From contig NZ_CP133020.1 in the NCBI RefSeq assembly GCF_030866825.1, forward strand, positions 3,906,001 to 3,970,000: DNA of 64,000 nucleotides, read 5' to 3'. The notes beneath the pieces were generated by a model. It was not told the origin of the DNA. It searched no databases and saw only the letters and a list, made by a program, of their open reading frames with translations. How positions within the stretch are numbered: the first letter of the stretch is position 1; the number at the start of each line of letters is the position of its first letter. Positions 17,367-26,637 of the stretch are shown piece by piece. A program made the position numbers and the translations under genes. The DNA is from Rathayibacter sp. SW19 (GTDB taxonomy: Bacteria; Actinomycetota; Actinomycetes; Actinomycetales; Microbacteriaceae).

Positions 17367-17401
17367 AGGGCACGCCTCCGGCCGCCCGCGCGCCGCGCAG
17401 G

Positions 17402-18262
17402 CTACTTCGGCTGGCCGCGCCGGGTCAGGAAGCCGTTCAGGAGCACGACCGCGAGGCCGACCACGAAGATGAGCGTGCCAAAGCACAACACTTGCGGAGG
17501 CAGGCCGACTTTGGCCGCGCCGTAGACGAACAGCGGGAAGGTCACCTCCGGGCCGGCGACGAAGCTCGTGATGACGTAGTCGTCGATGGACATCGCCAAC
17601 GCCAGGGCGCCTGCCGCGATCATGCCGGGAACCAGCAACGGCAGCGTCACCTTTGTGAACGCCGTGAATGGATTGGCTCCCAGGTCTCCCGCCGCCTGCT
17701 CCAGCACCGTGCCGCTTCCCGAGAGCCGGGCACGCACCACCACGACGACGTACGCCAGGTTGAACGTAATGTGCACGAGAAGAATGGTCAGGAACCCCAG
17801 CGGCGCGTTCACCGACAGGAAGAACGACAGTGACGCGGCGCCGACGACGATCGACGGCGCGGCGATGTCCGCGAATACGGTCGTCGACAGCGGCCCGCGT
17901 GCAAGGAACCGATATCGCTCAAGCGCCATGGCCAGTGGCACCCCAAGCACGATCGAGATGACGGCAGACAGAATTGCGATCTCGATCGAGGTCAGGAACG
18001 AGTTTCCGAGCCCGCTGACCTGCGTCAGGTTCTGGTACCAATACGTCGTAAAGCCGTGCCATTGGAAGGTGATGCGGCTGGTCGGCGTGTTGTTGAAGCT
18101 GTAGAGCACCATTGTGAAGATCGGCACGAGCGTGATCACGATCACAACCCAGAAGAAGATCGGCAGCAGCGGGCGCTTGCGGCGCTTCTGCATCGGCACG
18201 GCAGCTCCTTCACGGGCCGCAGGGCGCTCAGGCGCTGGCGCAGGGGCGATGGTGGCGCTCAT
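17402..18262 (-). CDS. potC: Spermidine/putrescine-type ABC transporter permease (PotC-like)
   Basis: Inner-membrane permease of 286 residues with about six hydrophobic segments after a short Pro/Ala-rich N-terminus. The cytoplasmic EAA-type loop reads EQAAGDLGANPFTAFTKVTLPLLVPGMI. It is the last gene of the potA-potD-potB-potC unit; its ATG overlaps the potB stop by ATGA. It moves the polyamine or related cation delivered by the PotD-like lipoprotein. Confidence 0.9.
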   Translation of the reverse strand: MSATIAPAPAPERPAAREGAAVPMQKRRKRPLLPIFFWVVIVITLVPIFTMVLYSFNNTPTSRITFQWHGFTTYWYQNLTQVSGLGNSFLTSIEIAILSAVISIVLGVPLAMALERYRFLARGPLSTTVFADIAAPSIVVGAASLSFFLSVNAPLGFLTILLVHITFNLAYVVVVVRARLSGSGTVLEQAAGDLGANPFTAFTKVTLPLLVPGMIAAGALALAMSIDDYVITSFVAGPEVTFPLFVYGAAKVGLPPQVLCFGTLIFVVGLAVVLLNGFLTRRGQPK

Positions 18263-19197
18263 ACCAGATCCTCAATGTTGTCGGTTCCCGCTATTCGGGC
18301 GTATAGGAACAGAATGATGCCGAGCACGATCATCAGCACAGTCGACAGCGCGGCGGCCACGTTGTACTGCTGATTGGTCAGGTAAGAATCTTGGATTGCC
18401 TGGCCTATCACGTAGGTATTCGTGCCGCCGAGCAGCGATGCGTTGACCGGGTCGCCTGCCGAGTCGATGAACACGAGCAGCACTCCGGCGAAGATGCCAG
18501 ACCGGGTCAGCGGCAGAATCGTCCGTATGAACGATTGCGTCTTGCTCGCATAAAGATCGGCGGACGCCTCGATCAGGCGTGGATCGATGCGTTCCAATGC
18601 CACATAGATGGGCAGCACCATGAACGCCAGGTCGTTGTACGCCATGCCGCCGATGACCGCGGCGCTGGTGCCGAGAACGTGGGCGTCTTTGCCGACCACG
18701 TGCAGGTCGCGCAGGACCGTCAGCACCGGCCCCTGGTCCGAGAGAATGAACGCCCACATGTCCGTGCGGATCACGAACGAAACCAGGAAGCTCAGCATCA
18801 CGAGCAACAACAGCGCGTTCTTCCAGCGCTGCGGAGCGCGGAACGCAATGTAGTAGGCGAGCGGGTAGCCGATGATCATGGTCACGATCGTCGCCCCCGC
18901 GCCATACAACACACCGCGGATGAGGAACGTGAGATAGGGCACATCCGAATTCACGAAGATATCGGCGTAAATGCCCCAGTTCCACGTGAACGTGTACCCG
19001 GTCTGCGGGTTGCCTGTCTCAAGCGAGACGATCAGGCCGGAGACCAGCGGGATGACGAACAGGATGAGCAGCCACGCGCCGCCCGCCAGGCTGAGCAAAT
19101 ACGGCGTTCCGCGACCCCTGAACCGGTGACCCGTGGTCTTGCCGGTCGGCCCCGGAACAGTGCCGGTCGGCCGTGCGGTCTGAGTGAGCGCCGTCAT
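18259..19197 (-). CDS. potB: Spermidine/putrescine-type ABC transporter permease (PotB-like)
   Basis: Permease of 312 residues with six to seven hydrophobic segments and the EAA-type loop EASADLYASKTQSFIRTILPLTRSGIFAG (shown in part; residues about 210-240). Both ends overlap neighbours by four bases (ATGA with potD and with potC), so the three are tightly coupled translationally. It pairs with PotC to form the channel. Confidence 0.9.
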   Translation of the reverse strand: MTALTQTARPTGTVPGPTGKTTGHRFRGRGTPYLLSLAGGAWLLILFVIPLVSGLIVSLETGNPQTGYTFTWNWGIYADIFVNSDVPYLTFLIRGVLYGAGATIVTMIIGYPLAYYIAFRAPQRWKNALLLLVMLSFLVSFVIRTDMWAFILSDQGPVLTVLRDLHVVGKDAHVLGTSAAVIGGMAYNDLAFMVLPIYVALERIDPRLIEASADLYASKTQSFIRTILPLTRSGIFAGVLLVFIDSAGDPVNASLLGGTNTYVIGQAIQDSYLTNQQYNVAAALSTVLMIVLGIILFLYARIAGTDNIEDLV

Positions 19198-20432
19198 GAC
19201 TGGATCACCGGGTTGAAGGTGGAGTTCCAGAGGTCATACTCGTCGTAGTTCTTATACACGTAGAACAGGTGCGACAGCGCGTCGACCTCCTGGTTGGGAA
19301 AGACGAGCGGACTGTTCGCCACAGCGGGATCCTTGAGGACCTTCAATATGTACTCCTTCGCCTCAGGAACAGGGCACACGTAGTTCACCCAGTCTTCGAC
19401 CATGCCGGCGATCTCTGGGGTGTAGTAGAAGTTCATCCATTCGAGGGCATCGACCGGGTTCTCCGCCTGCATCGGGATCATCATGTTGTCGTGCCAGATC
19501 ATCTGGCCTTCTTTGGGGATGACGAATTTGAGGTGCTTGTTGCCGGATGCAATTGCCTGGAAGATGTCGCCCGACCACGCCTGGGTGACCCAGGTGTCGC
19601 CGTTCTGCAGTTTGTCGATGTAACTCTGGTCGTAATAGCCGGAGGCGTTTGGCCTCTGCTTCTTCAGCCACTCCGCGGCGCGCTTCCAGTCCGCGGGCGT
19701 CGACTTCGACGGTTCGACGCCGATCGCGAGCAACCCGGCACTGCCCAGTTCCGTGTTGTCGTTCATCATGCCCACATGGCCTTTGAACGCCGGGTCGAGC
19801 AGGTCTTGGAAGCTGGTGATCGGCCGGTTGACGAGCTTGGTGTTGTAGGCCAACCCGGTGAACCCGGTCTGCCAGACGACGGAGTGCTTGTTGCCCGGGT
19901 CGTAATTCGGGCTTTTCACATTGTCCGCAGCGTATCTGTCGAAGTTCGGCAGACGGGAATGGTCCAGTTCCATCAGGAAGCCGTTGCCGATCATCTCGGT
20001 CAGTTCCCAGCCGTTGGTCATCACGACGATGTCATAGCCGGTTGAACCGCGCGCGCGCAGCATCGGCGCAACCGTGGCGTAGAAGGGAGCATTTCCTTGG
20101 ATCACGGGCTGATAGTTCACCTTGATGCCGGTTCGCTTGGTGAACAGTTCGAGCGAGGGGATCTTGCCGTGGTCTTGGTCGATGTACAACGGCCAGTTGG
20201 CGAAGTTCAGGAGGCCGGTCTTTTTCTGCTTGGCCCAGAAAGCCGGCCAATCGACCTGGATTCTCGCCTCGTCGGCGACCGAGCCCTTGATTCCGCATGC
20301 CGCAAGCGTCGAAGCCAACGCCACAGCGCCGGCACCGGTCAGCGCACCGCGCAACATCGTGCGACGGGACATTCGGCTCTGGGTCAGCCCGCGCCAGAGC
20401 GCGGGATCGAGGGGTCCGCTCGAGCCGGTCAC
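19194..20432 (-). CDS. potD: ABC transporter substrate-binding lipoprotein (PotD-like), Tat-type signal
   Basis: Polyamine-type periplasmic-binding-protein homologue of 412 residues, starting at a GTG (20432) that overlaps the potA stop in GTGA. The N-terminus shows a twin-arginine signal (SRRTMLRGALTG) and a lipobox LAAC, so it is probably Tat-exported and lipid-anchored. The mature part has NFANWPLYIDQDHGKIPSLELF, a pattern typical of PotD/PotF proteins, and AWSGDIFQAIASGN. Ligand identity (putrescine, spermidine or another amine) cannot be read directly. Confidence 0.9.
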   Translation of the reverse strand: MTGSSGPLDPALWRGLTQSRMSRRTMLRGALTGAGAVALASTLAACGIKGSVADEARIQVDWPAFWAKQKKTGLLNFANWPLYIDQDHGKIPSLELFTKRTGIKVNYQPVIQGNAPFYATVAPMLRARGSTGYDIVVMTNGWELTEMIGNGFLMELDHSRLPNFDRYAADNVKSPNYDPGNKHSVVWQTGFTGLAYNTKLVNRPITSFQDLLDPAFKGHVGMMNDNTELGSAGLLAIGVEPSKSTPADWKRAAEWLKKQRPNASGYYDQSYIDKLQNGDTWVTQAWSGDIFQAIASGNKHLKFVIPKEGQMIWHDNMMIPMQAENPVDALEWMNFYYTPEIAGMVEDWVNYVCPVPEAKEYILKVLKDPAVANSPLVFPNQEVDALSHLFYVYKNYDEYDLWNSTFNPVIQS

Positions 20433-21631
20433 GGTGCGACCGCCCGAAATGCTCCGGTGACCGGCGCGGCGGCGGGAATGCTGTCCGCCTCCGAGGGCAG
20501 CAGGAAGCTGTGCGCTGCGTCCCACGACACGATCACGGCCTCACCGGGACGAGCACGCGACGACTCGTCGAGGTTCTGCGCGAACGACTTGAGGATACCG
20601 CCCCAGCCAGTGTCGATCTCGTACTCGGTGCTCGCGCCGAGGTACGTGGCGGTGCGCACGGTGCCCTGCACCCGATTGGGTGCGCTTGCGGCGCCGGCCG
20701 CAGCCATTGCTGCGCGCGTCACAACCAACTTCTCGGGGCGGATGCCGATGCGAGCCTGGTTCTCGACGATCCCCTGCTTGTCGGCCGGGGCAGGCTCAAC
20801 GAAGGCGCCGTCCGGCAAACGCAGTGCGGGGCCGTTCAGCGTGTCGAGCGGCAGGATGTTGCAGGTGCCGAGGAATTCCGCGACGAACTGCGTGGCCGGC
20901 CGGTCGTACACACGATCGGGTGCGCCGATGTCTTCGATGTGGCCGCCGTTCATCACGGCAAGCCGGTCGGCCATCGACATGGCTTCGTTCTGGTCGTGCG
21001 TGACGTAGAGGAAGGTGATTCCGACCTCCTGCTGAATGCGCTTGAGCTCGATCTGCATGCTCTTGCGGATCTTCGCGTCCAGTGCGCCCATCGGTTCATC
21101 GAGCAGCAACACCTTGGGCTCGTTCGCGAGGGCACGGGCCAGCGCAACGCGCTGCTGCTGGCCACCGGAAAGCTGCAGCGGCTTGCGCTTGTCGTAGCCG
21201 TTGAGGCCGACCAGGTCGAGGTTTCGCTGCACCCGCCGGCGAATATCGGCAATGGCGACCCCACGCCGACGCAATCCGAAGGCGACGTTTTCGAAGACCG
21301 TCATGTGTGGGAACAGTGCATACGACTGGAACACCGTGTTCACGTCACGCTTGTAGGGCGGCAGCATCGTGACGTCGGCGCCGTCAAGCCAGATACGACC
21401 GAACGAAGGGAGTTCGAAACCGCCCACCATGCGCAGCGTGGTCGTCTTGCCACACCCGGACGGCCCAAGCAGTGCGAAGAATTCTCCGGACCCGAGTTCC
21501 AGGTCGATATCGTCGACCGCTGTCGCGTCGCCGAACATCTTGGTCACATGCCGCAGCACGACCGCCGGTGGAGCGCTCTGACTCGGGTCGGTCGCGGATT
21601 CGAGTGTGTCAGTCTGGGTGACTTCGGTCAC
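20429..21631 (-). CDS. potA: ABC transporter ATP-binding protein (PotA-like)
   Basis: ATPase of 400 residues. Walker A GPSGCGKTT (about residues 57-65), signature LSGGQQQRVALARAL, Walker B VLLLDEPMGALD and the switch His in YVTHDQNEAMSMADR, followed by a TOBE-like C-terminal region that is longer than usual and Ala-rich. It is the first gene of the unit and faces a long intergenic promoter region. Together with PotD, PotB and PotC it forms a complete polyamine-type importer. Confidence 0.92.
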   Translation of the reverse strand: MTEVTQTDTLESATDPSQSAPPAVVLRHVTKMFGDATAVDDIDLELGSGEFFALLGPSGCGKTTTLRMVGGFELPSFGRIWLDGADVTMLPPYKRDVNTVFQSYALFPHMTVFENVAFGLRRRGVAIADIRRRVQRNLDLVGLNGYDKRKPLQLSGGQQQRVALARALANEPKVLLLDEPMGALDAKIRKSMQIELKRIQQEVGITFLYVTHDQNEAMSMADRLAVMNGGHIEDIGAPDRVYDRPATQFVAEFLGTCNILPLDTLNGPALRLPDGAFVEPAPADKQGIVENQARIGIRPEKLVVTRAAMAAAGAASAPNRVQGTVRTATYLGASTEYEIDTGWGGILKSFAQNLDESSRARPGEAVIVSWDAAHSFLLPSEADSIPAAAPVTGAFRAVAP

Positions 21632-22008
21632 GGGCTACCTCCAGCCATTGAGGATTCGGGTCAGCCACTCCACTGCAAACGGAGGCGCCTTCGCCGGGTC
21701 TGCAGACATTCTCGCAATGATTTGAGGCATATGCAACGAAATCAGTAGTTTTTTGCCAGTCATCCTGAACAAATCGTGTGCGTAGGCCCAATGAATGTGC
21801 GAATCTCGTGCTCAAGCCGGGCTGGGAAATAGAGCCGGACCGGCAGCATACCGACATGACCAATACCGATATCGTGCATGCCGCATCCGAGTGAACGATC
21901 CCACGAGACGACCTGGGTCTATGGTCGTTTGCCGCGTCTCGTGCCAAACTCGACGGGAAGCACAGCCGCCGCCGGCACCCGTATCGGCTCTGCGGAAAGG
22001 TAAGAATC
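21632..22008. promoter_or_regulatory. Divergent intergenic region between potA and the PBP4 locus
   Basis: 377 bp with no convincing gene. The potA-proximal 120 bp are AT-richer and probably hold its promoter. Further on lies a 9-bp inverted repeat, CACGAGACG (21902-21910) and CGTCTCGTG (21935-21943). A strong Shine-Dalgarno (GGAAAGG) at 21994-22000 precedes a small ORF described separately. Confidence 0.45.
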
Positions 22009-22140
22009 TTGAGCGGCAGCACCGCAGCATGGAAAGAGGCGCATCGTCTTCTCCGCGAGATCCGCTCGCTCGCCGCGAGCGATCGAAACAACCCGGCCAA
22101 GGGCACTGTCGCGGCCGCGTTCCTGCAGGCGGCGACGTGA
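22009..22140 (+). CDS. Putative 43-residue small protein coupled to the PBP4 gene
   Basis: A TTG-started frame with GGAAAGG eight bases upstream runs 43 codons and ends in a TGA that shares its A with the ATG of the PBP4-type gene (TGATG). The product is soluble-looking and amphipathic: helical KEAHRLLREIRSLAASDR, then NNPAKGTVAAAFLQAA. I do not recognise it. The PBP4 gene has no good Shine-Dalgarno of its own, so translation of this small ORF could drive it by coupling. It may alternatively be an untranslated leader. Confidence 0.45.
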   Translation: MSGSTAAWKEAHRLLREIRSLAASDRNNPAKGTVAAAFLQAAT

Positions 22141-23792
22141 TGCGCGGCCTTTATCGTCGCGCTGTTGCAGCCGGCGCGCTGCTCACGGCACTCAGCCTGA
22201 CCGCCTGCACGGTGGGCCCACCGTCAGGGAACGCGGGCACGGCGGGTGCACAGGCATCCGCCCGGCTGAGCAGCGCGGTCCAGAAGATCATGCACAAGCC
22301 CGCATACTCGAAAGCCGCGTGGAGTGTGCTGGCCACCGACCTGGACACCGGCAAGACGCTATTCGGCACGAACGCCGATCGGCTCGCGTTCACCGGGTCC
22401 ACTCGCAAGCTGTTCTCGGTGGGGCTGGCATTGACACAGCTGGGTGCGGACCACACCACCACCACGTCGGTATACCGAACTGGCGAACTCGACGGCGGCT
22501 CACTTCAGGGCGACCTCGTGCTGGTGGGGGCAGGAGACCTCACCTTCGGCGGACGCCGCACCGCAGACAACCAGCTCGCATACACCGACTTCGATCACAA
22601 TGACGCGAACAACCTCGGAACCGGCATTATCACTCCTCATGACCCCCTGACCGGCGTGCAGGCGCTTGCCGATCAGATCAAGGCGGCGGGAGTCACACAC
22701 GTTACGGGAAATGTCGTGATCGACGATGATCTCTTCACGCCATACCGGGTGCCCAATCAACAACTCCTTGTGACGCCGACGATGATCAACGAGAACATGA
22801 TCGACGTCGTCGTCACCCCCACTTCGCCAGGCGAGCCCGCTCGGATCGCCTATCGGCCAGAGACCTCGGCGTTCGCCGTGACCGGAACCGTCATGACCAC
22901 GGCGGCCGGAACCGTACCCACCGTGTCGATCCCGCCCGGCACAACGCCGGCCGGCACGTCGGTGACAGGCGTCGTGAACTGCGTCGGGCAGGCGAATTGC
23001 ACCGGTCAGATCTCCGGCACGATCCCGGTCGACTACAAGGCGCCGCTTTCCGGCCTGCCGTATTTTCTCGGAACATTCCGCATCGACAATCCGGAGGCTT
23101 TCGCGCGCACCGCGTTGATCGATGCGCTCCAGCGCGACGGGATCACGGTGGACGCACCCGCCGTCGGGCCGGATCCGACTTCGCTGCTAGCGCCAGCACG
23201 GCATTACTCAACCGCGAACAGACTCGCGGAATACACTTCTGCGCCGTTCGCACAGCAGGCGCGGCTGATTCTGAAGGTCAGTCTGAACCTCGGCGCGAAT
23301 CTGGCACTCACCCAGTTCGGGCTCGCCAAAGGGCAAAAGACACTCGACGGAGCGCTCGCCGCGGAACGGCGGGCGCTCATCGCTGCGGGAATTCCCGGCG
23401 ATTCCTTCCGCTTCCCCACCAACGGCAGCGGTAGCCCAGACAGTGAGGCATCGCCGAGAGCCATTGTCGACATGCTCGCCCACATGAACACCACACCGGT
23501 CGCCGACGACTACCGCAACGCACTGCCGCTGCTCGGCGTCGACGGATCATTGTCGTCGACCGGCGCCGATTTGCCGGCGAAGGGGCACGTTCACGGCAAA
23601 ACCGGCACGACGGCGACGGACGGCAAACTTGTCGCTCAGAACCTCGCAGGCTACATCGACGCGAAGAGCGGCCATCGCATCGCCTTCGCCATCATCTTGA
23701 ACGACTACGGCAAACTCGAGAGTCTGGACGACGTGCTGCACGTGCTCGCGGACGAGGCTGCAATCACGAACGTTCTCTATCTGAACGGATGA
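22140..23792 (+). CDS. dacB: D-alanyl-D-alanine carboxypeptidase/endopeptidase (PBP4, S13 family), lipoprotein
   Basis: Penicillin-binding protein of 550 residues that trims or cleaves peptidoglycan cross-links outside the membrane. The signal peptide ends in a lipobox (LTAC at about residues 18-21), so it is probably lipid-anchored. The three active-site motifs are present: S-T-R-K (TGSTRKLFS) in SxxK position, S-L-N (KVSLNLGANL) and K-T-G (HGKTGTTATDGK). The large insert between motifs one and two is typical of S13 enzymes. The ATG at 22140 overlaps the stop of the small upstream ORF; an adjacent GTG at 22137 is the alternative. Confidence 0.9.
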   Translation: MRGLYRRAVAAGALLTALSLTACTVGPPSGNAGTAGAQASARLSSAVQKIMHKPAYSKAAWSVLATDLDTGKTLFGTNADRLAFTGSTRKLFSVGLALTQLGADHTTTTSVYRTGELDGGSLQGDLVLVGAGDLTFGGRRTADNQLAYTDFDHNDANNLGTGIITPHDPLTGVQALADQIKAAGVTHVTGNVVIDDDLFTPYRVPNQQLLVTPTMINENMIDVVVTPTSPGEPARIAYRPETSAFAVTGTVMTTAAGTVPTVSIPPGTTPAGTSVTGVVNCVGQANCTGQISGTIPVDYKAPLSGLPYFLGTFRIDNPEAFARTALIDALQRDGITVDAPAVGPDPTSLLAPARHYSTANRLAEYTSAPFAQQARLILKVSLNLGANLALTQFGLAKGQKTLDGALAAERRALIAAGIPGDSFRFPTNGSGSPDSEASPRAIVDMLAHMNTTPVADDYRNALPLLGVDGSLSSTGADLPAKGHVHGKTGTTATDGKLVAQNLAGYIDAKSGHRIAFAIILNDYGKLESLDDVLHVLADEAAITNVLYLNG

Positions 23793-23884
23793 CGGACGGA
23801 TCAACGAGAGCTGGCGGCTGAACTGGTAGCGGCTGAACGGGTGGCGGCCGAACTGGTGGCTGCTGGGCAGGACAGAATGGAGCT

Positions 23885-24820
23885 ATGACCCTCCCGCGCG
23901 CCGATACCGTCGTCACCTATCCGGCAGCCGCAATGCACAACGAAGCGACCGTACTGCATCTGGAACCCTTGGCGGATGATCGCACCGTCGTTCTTCTCGA
24001 TGCCACATGCTGCCATCCGGTCGACACCGGCTGGCCCGACCAGGGTGCCGATCATGCGGTGCTCCGCGTCGGTGCGCGCGATGTGCGCGTTGCAGACTGC
24101 ACCGTCGCGGCCACAGACGGCTCCACACTGTTCCTCGGTGCGGACATCCCGGTCGGCAAGGGTGAATCCGGCTGGGCCTTCGTGGTCGCCCACCTCGTCG
24201 CCACCCACGAGCTCGCCACCCACGAGCTCGCCGCACACGAAATCGTGGGCGACGCGGCGGTGGCAGAGGGCGACACCGTCGAGGTTGTCGTCGACGCCGA
24301 CTACCGGCGGGAGCTGTCGATCGGGCACACCGCGTGCCACGTCGCATCCCTGGCACTGAATGCGGCCCTCGCCGGCCGCTGGAGAACGGATGCCCGCCTC
24401 GACGGGCTCGGCAATCCCGACTTCGACGGTCTCGCAATCGAGTCATCGCGGATCCGCGAAAACGGCTCGACCGACCGCTTTCGTCTGAACAAGTCGCTGC
24501 GGCGCAAGGGTTTCACGACAGAGGGCCTGGCCGATGAGCTTGCCGCGGTGCAGGCGCGCGTCAACGAACTGCTGGCGAACTGGATCGACGCCGGGTCGAC
24601 CGTGCGCATCGACCGCGACGGCGAACGCTTGACCGATCGCCGCTATTGGGAGTGCGAGCTGAATGGCACGGCCGTGCGCATCCCGTGCGGCGGTACGCAC
24701 GTGTCGAGCCTCGCCGAGCTCAGCACCGTGCATGTCGAACTGTCGATCGCCGATGCCGACGGCACGCCGGTGCTGACGATGCAGACGGATGCTGCGCCCG
24801 GGTCTCGATACAGTCGCTAG
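23885..24820 (+). CDS. Alanyl-tRNA editing (AlaX-like) metal-dependent hydrolase
   Basis: Protein of 311 residues with the zinc ligand pattern of the AlaRS/AlaX editing domain: H-x-x-x-H in GHTACHVASLAL and C-x-x-x-H in RIPCGGTHVSSLAEL. Such enzymes deacylate mischarged tRNA(Ala), although the N-terminal part (CCHPVDTGWPDQGADH) is only loosely similar to canonical AlaX and another hydrolase activity is possible. Residues about 100-120 contain ATHELATHELAAHE, encoded by 15-bp tandem repeats. The last residues PGSRYSR and the TAG stop are encoded by the edge of a REP-like element, so the C-terminus appears to have been captured from it. Confidence 0.72.
   Translation: MTLPRADTVVTYPAAAMHNEATVLHLEPLADDRTVVLLDATCCHPVDTGWPDQGADHAVLRVGARDVRVADCTVAATDGSTLFLGADIPVGKGESGWAFVVAHLVATHELATHELAAHEIVGDAAVAEGDTVEVVVDADYRRELSIGHTACHVASLALNAALAGRWRTDARLDGLGNPDFDGLAIESSRIRENGSTDRFRLNKSLRRKGFTTEGLADELAAVQARVNELLANWIDAGSTVRIDRDGERLTDRRYWECELNGTAVRIPCGGTHVSSLAELSTVHVELSIADADGTPVLTMQTDAAPGSRYSR
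24200..24244 (+). repeat. 15-bp in-frame tandem repeat (ATHEL units)
   Basis: GCCACCCACGAGCTC occurs twice without change (24200-24214, 24215-24229), with a diverged third unit after it (24230-24244) and a more diverged one before it. It encodes repeated ATHEL and is frame-preserving. Confidence 0.9.
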
Positions 24821-24890
24821 CGGTCCTTACTCGACCACCGACTCGGTGGTCGAGTAGCGCGCGAGCGCAGCGAGCACGCGTATCGAGACC
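24801..24890. repeat. REP-like palindrome overlapping the 3' end of the AlaX-like gene
   Basis: Arms GGTCTCGATA (24801-24810) and TATCGAGACC (24881-24890), with inner arms around TACTCGACCACCG and CGGTGGTCGAGTA. It lies between convergent genes. The left edge is translated as the C-terminus of the AlaX-like gene. Confidence 0.92.
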
Positions 24891-24915
24891 CTCACCGCGA
24901 CCCCGCGCCTACCGC

Positions 24916-26637
24916 TCACCGCGCTGAGCGCCGCCGGGCCAGCAGCGCGGCGTGCAGCGCACTGACGGTTTCACCGTTGTCGAGGTCGGCGTCGAGCAGG
25001 TCCTCGATCAGTGCGATCCGCTGATAAAACACGGAACGCGAGAGATGGCTCGCCGTCGCGGCACGCGTGCGATTTCCAGGATGCTCCGCATACGCCGCGA
25101 GCACGTCGAGCAGGTCGCCGTCGTTCGCGATGTCGTACTCGATCAGCGGGCGCAGCATCTGCTCGCTGTGCGCCTGCATTCGTGGGTCATCCGCAAACGA
25201 TGCGATCAGCCGAAGCAGTGGCCGACTCTCGGCCCGATAGACCGCAATGCCACGCGCGCGAACACGCCGGGCGAGCAGTTCCCGCGCTTCATCCAGCGAC
25301 GCCAGCACCCCACGGATGTCGTACGCCTCGCTCCCCAGCGCCAGCGACAGATCGCGGGTGCCCGCGACCGCAGCGAGTGCTCGCGCGAACGCGTCGATGG
25401 TGTGATCGTCGACGCGTTCGCGACGCGGAAACGAGAGGATCGCGATCAGCGAGCCAGGCGCATCCGCACTTGTGCCTGCAACGGCCTCCGCGCCGATATC
25501 CCGCGCGGCATCCCGCAACTGCGCGCTCGATGGGCCGACGGCGTGCCCCACGAGGTCGCCGGGCCCCGCAATTCCGGCCGCAGCCGCGCCGGCCAGTGCG
25601 ATGCCGATCAGATGCCGATCGACGATGGGCAAACCTGCGGCCTCGAACCGCTCGCGCAGCCCGACTTCGCTGCGGTACCGGCCACCGAGCAGCGTTGTCA
25701 AAAGTGCCTGATGGCTGTGCCTCAGCCATTCACCCTCGTCACGATCGGCGAGCCGGCTCAGCGCGAGAGCGACGGCGCCCTGCTCCAAAACGTTCGCCCG
25801 ACCGGCGGGATGCGCCCTCCCCGGTAACGCGATCAGGTAACCCCAGCGCGTGCCCCGCGCTTCGACCGGCACGATGAGCCAGCCGTTGCCGACGGAACCG
25901 GGCCCGCCCAACCCAGCGGGGCTCGCGCCGGCCGCCGCCCGGTGCGCGGCACGGGATGCTTGTTCCCACCCGGCGAGTGCGTCGCCATCGCTCTCGCGCA
26001 CGGCGGCCGCGATCACCCGGTGCGCGAGGTCTTCGAGCACGACGGGCGCGCCGAGCACCTGCCCGAGTTGTTCGACGATGAAGTCGGCGGGGCTGCCCCG
26101 CAAGCTTAACTCGGTGAACAGTGCGTGGATGTCGTCCCTCGCCCGCAGCGCGTTCATCTGATCCGCGATGATCCGGCTGTGCACCGCTTCGGTGATCGCG
26201 ATGAAGCGGGCCTGACTGTGCAACACGATCAGAGGGATGCCGCGTTCGGCGCAGGCCGAGATCAGCGGCTCCGGCGCGGTCGCGAAGCGCCTACCCAGCT
26301 CCAATACGAGGCCGGCGACTCCAGCACGATCAACCTCGTCGACGTAACGAACGAGTTCACGTTCGTGTTGCGGCCAGCCAACACCGGTCGAAAGCAGCAA
26401 CTCGCCGCCACTGACCAAGCCGGCGACACTTGCCGTTTCCGTCACGTGCACCCAGCGCACCGACCGCTCGAGCCCACTGCGCCCCGCGAGCACCTCGGGT
26501 GCCGCCACCGTCATCGCGTCGAGCCGCAGCACATCCGCAATAGTTGGAAGGACGGCAGACGGAAGTGCGGCAGCCGCGGTGCCCTCCGGGTCCGGACGAT
26601 ATGTTTGATGCAGCGGAAAGCCGTGACGATCTGGCAC
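24916..26637 (-). CDS. PucR family transcriptional regulator
   Basis: Regulator of up to 573 residues. The PucR-type N-terminal domain (PTIADVLRLDAMTVAAPEVLAG through LELGRRF) is followed by a CdaR/GGDEF-like central domain and a C-terminal HTH_30 helix-turn-helix (LLDVLAAYAEHPGNRTRAA, then SRSVFYQRIALIEDLLD). The first in-frame GTG at 26637 has its purine-rich stretch almost touching it, so a start some 25-30 codons later, close to the PucR domain, is possible. It is divergent from mmsA and the omega-aminotransferase. PucR-family proteins commonly activate amine, GABA or purine catabolism from such positions. Confidence 0.88.
   Translation of the reverse strand: MPDRHGFPLHQTYRPDPEGTAAAALPSAVLPTIADVLRLDAMTVAAPEVLAGRSGLERSVRWVHVTETASVAGLVSGGELLLSTGVGWPQHERELVRYVDEVDRAGVAGLVLELGRRFATAPEPLISACAERGIPLIVLHSQARFIAITEAVHSRIIADQMNALRARDDIHALFTELSLRGSPADFIVEQLGQVLGAPVVLEDLAHRVIAAAVRESDGDALAGWEQASRAAHRAAAGASPAGLGGPGSVGNGWLIVPVEARGTRWGYLIALPGRAHPAGRANVLEQGAVALALSRLADRDEGEWLRHSHQALLTTLLGGRYRSEVGLRERFEAAGLPIVDRHLIGIALAGAAAAGIAGPGDLVGHAVGPSSAQLRDAARDIGAEAVAGTSADAPGSLIAILSFPRRERVDDHTIDAFARALAAVAGTRDLSLALGSEAYDIRGVLASLDEARELLARRVRARGIAVYRAESRPLLRLIASFADDPRMQAHSEQMLRPLIEYDIANDGDLLDVLAAYAEHPGNRTRAATASHLSRSVFYQRIALIEDLLDADLDNGETVSALHAALLARRRSAR

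Noticed and set aside
15787..17373. 528-codon open frame opposite the PuuB-like oxidoreductase
   Set aside because: The plus strand has FAD motifs and a good ribosome-binding site; the antisense frame shows no family pattern and runs past both gene ends.
21795..22139. N-terminal extension of the PBP4 protein by 115 residues
   Set aside because: A normal signal peptide with lipobox starts at 22140; the upstream frame is Arg-rich without a domain and overlaps the more convincing small ORF in another frame.
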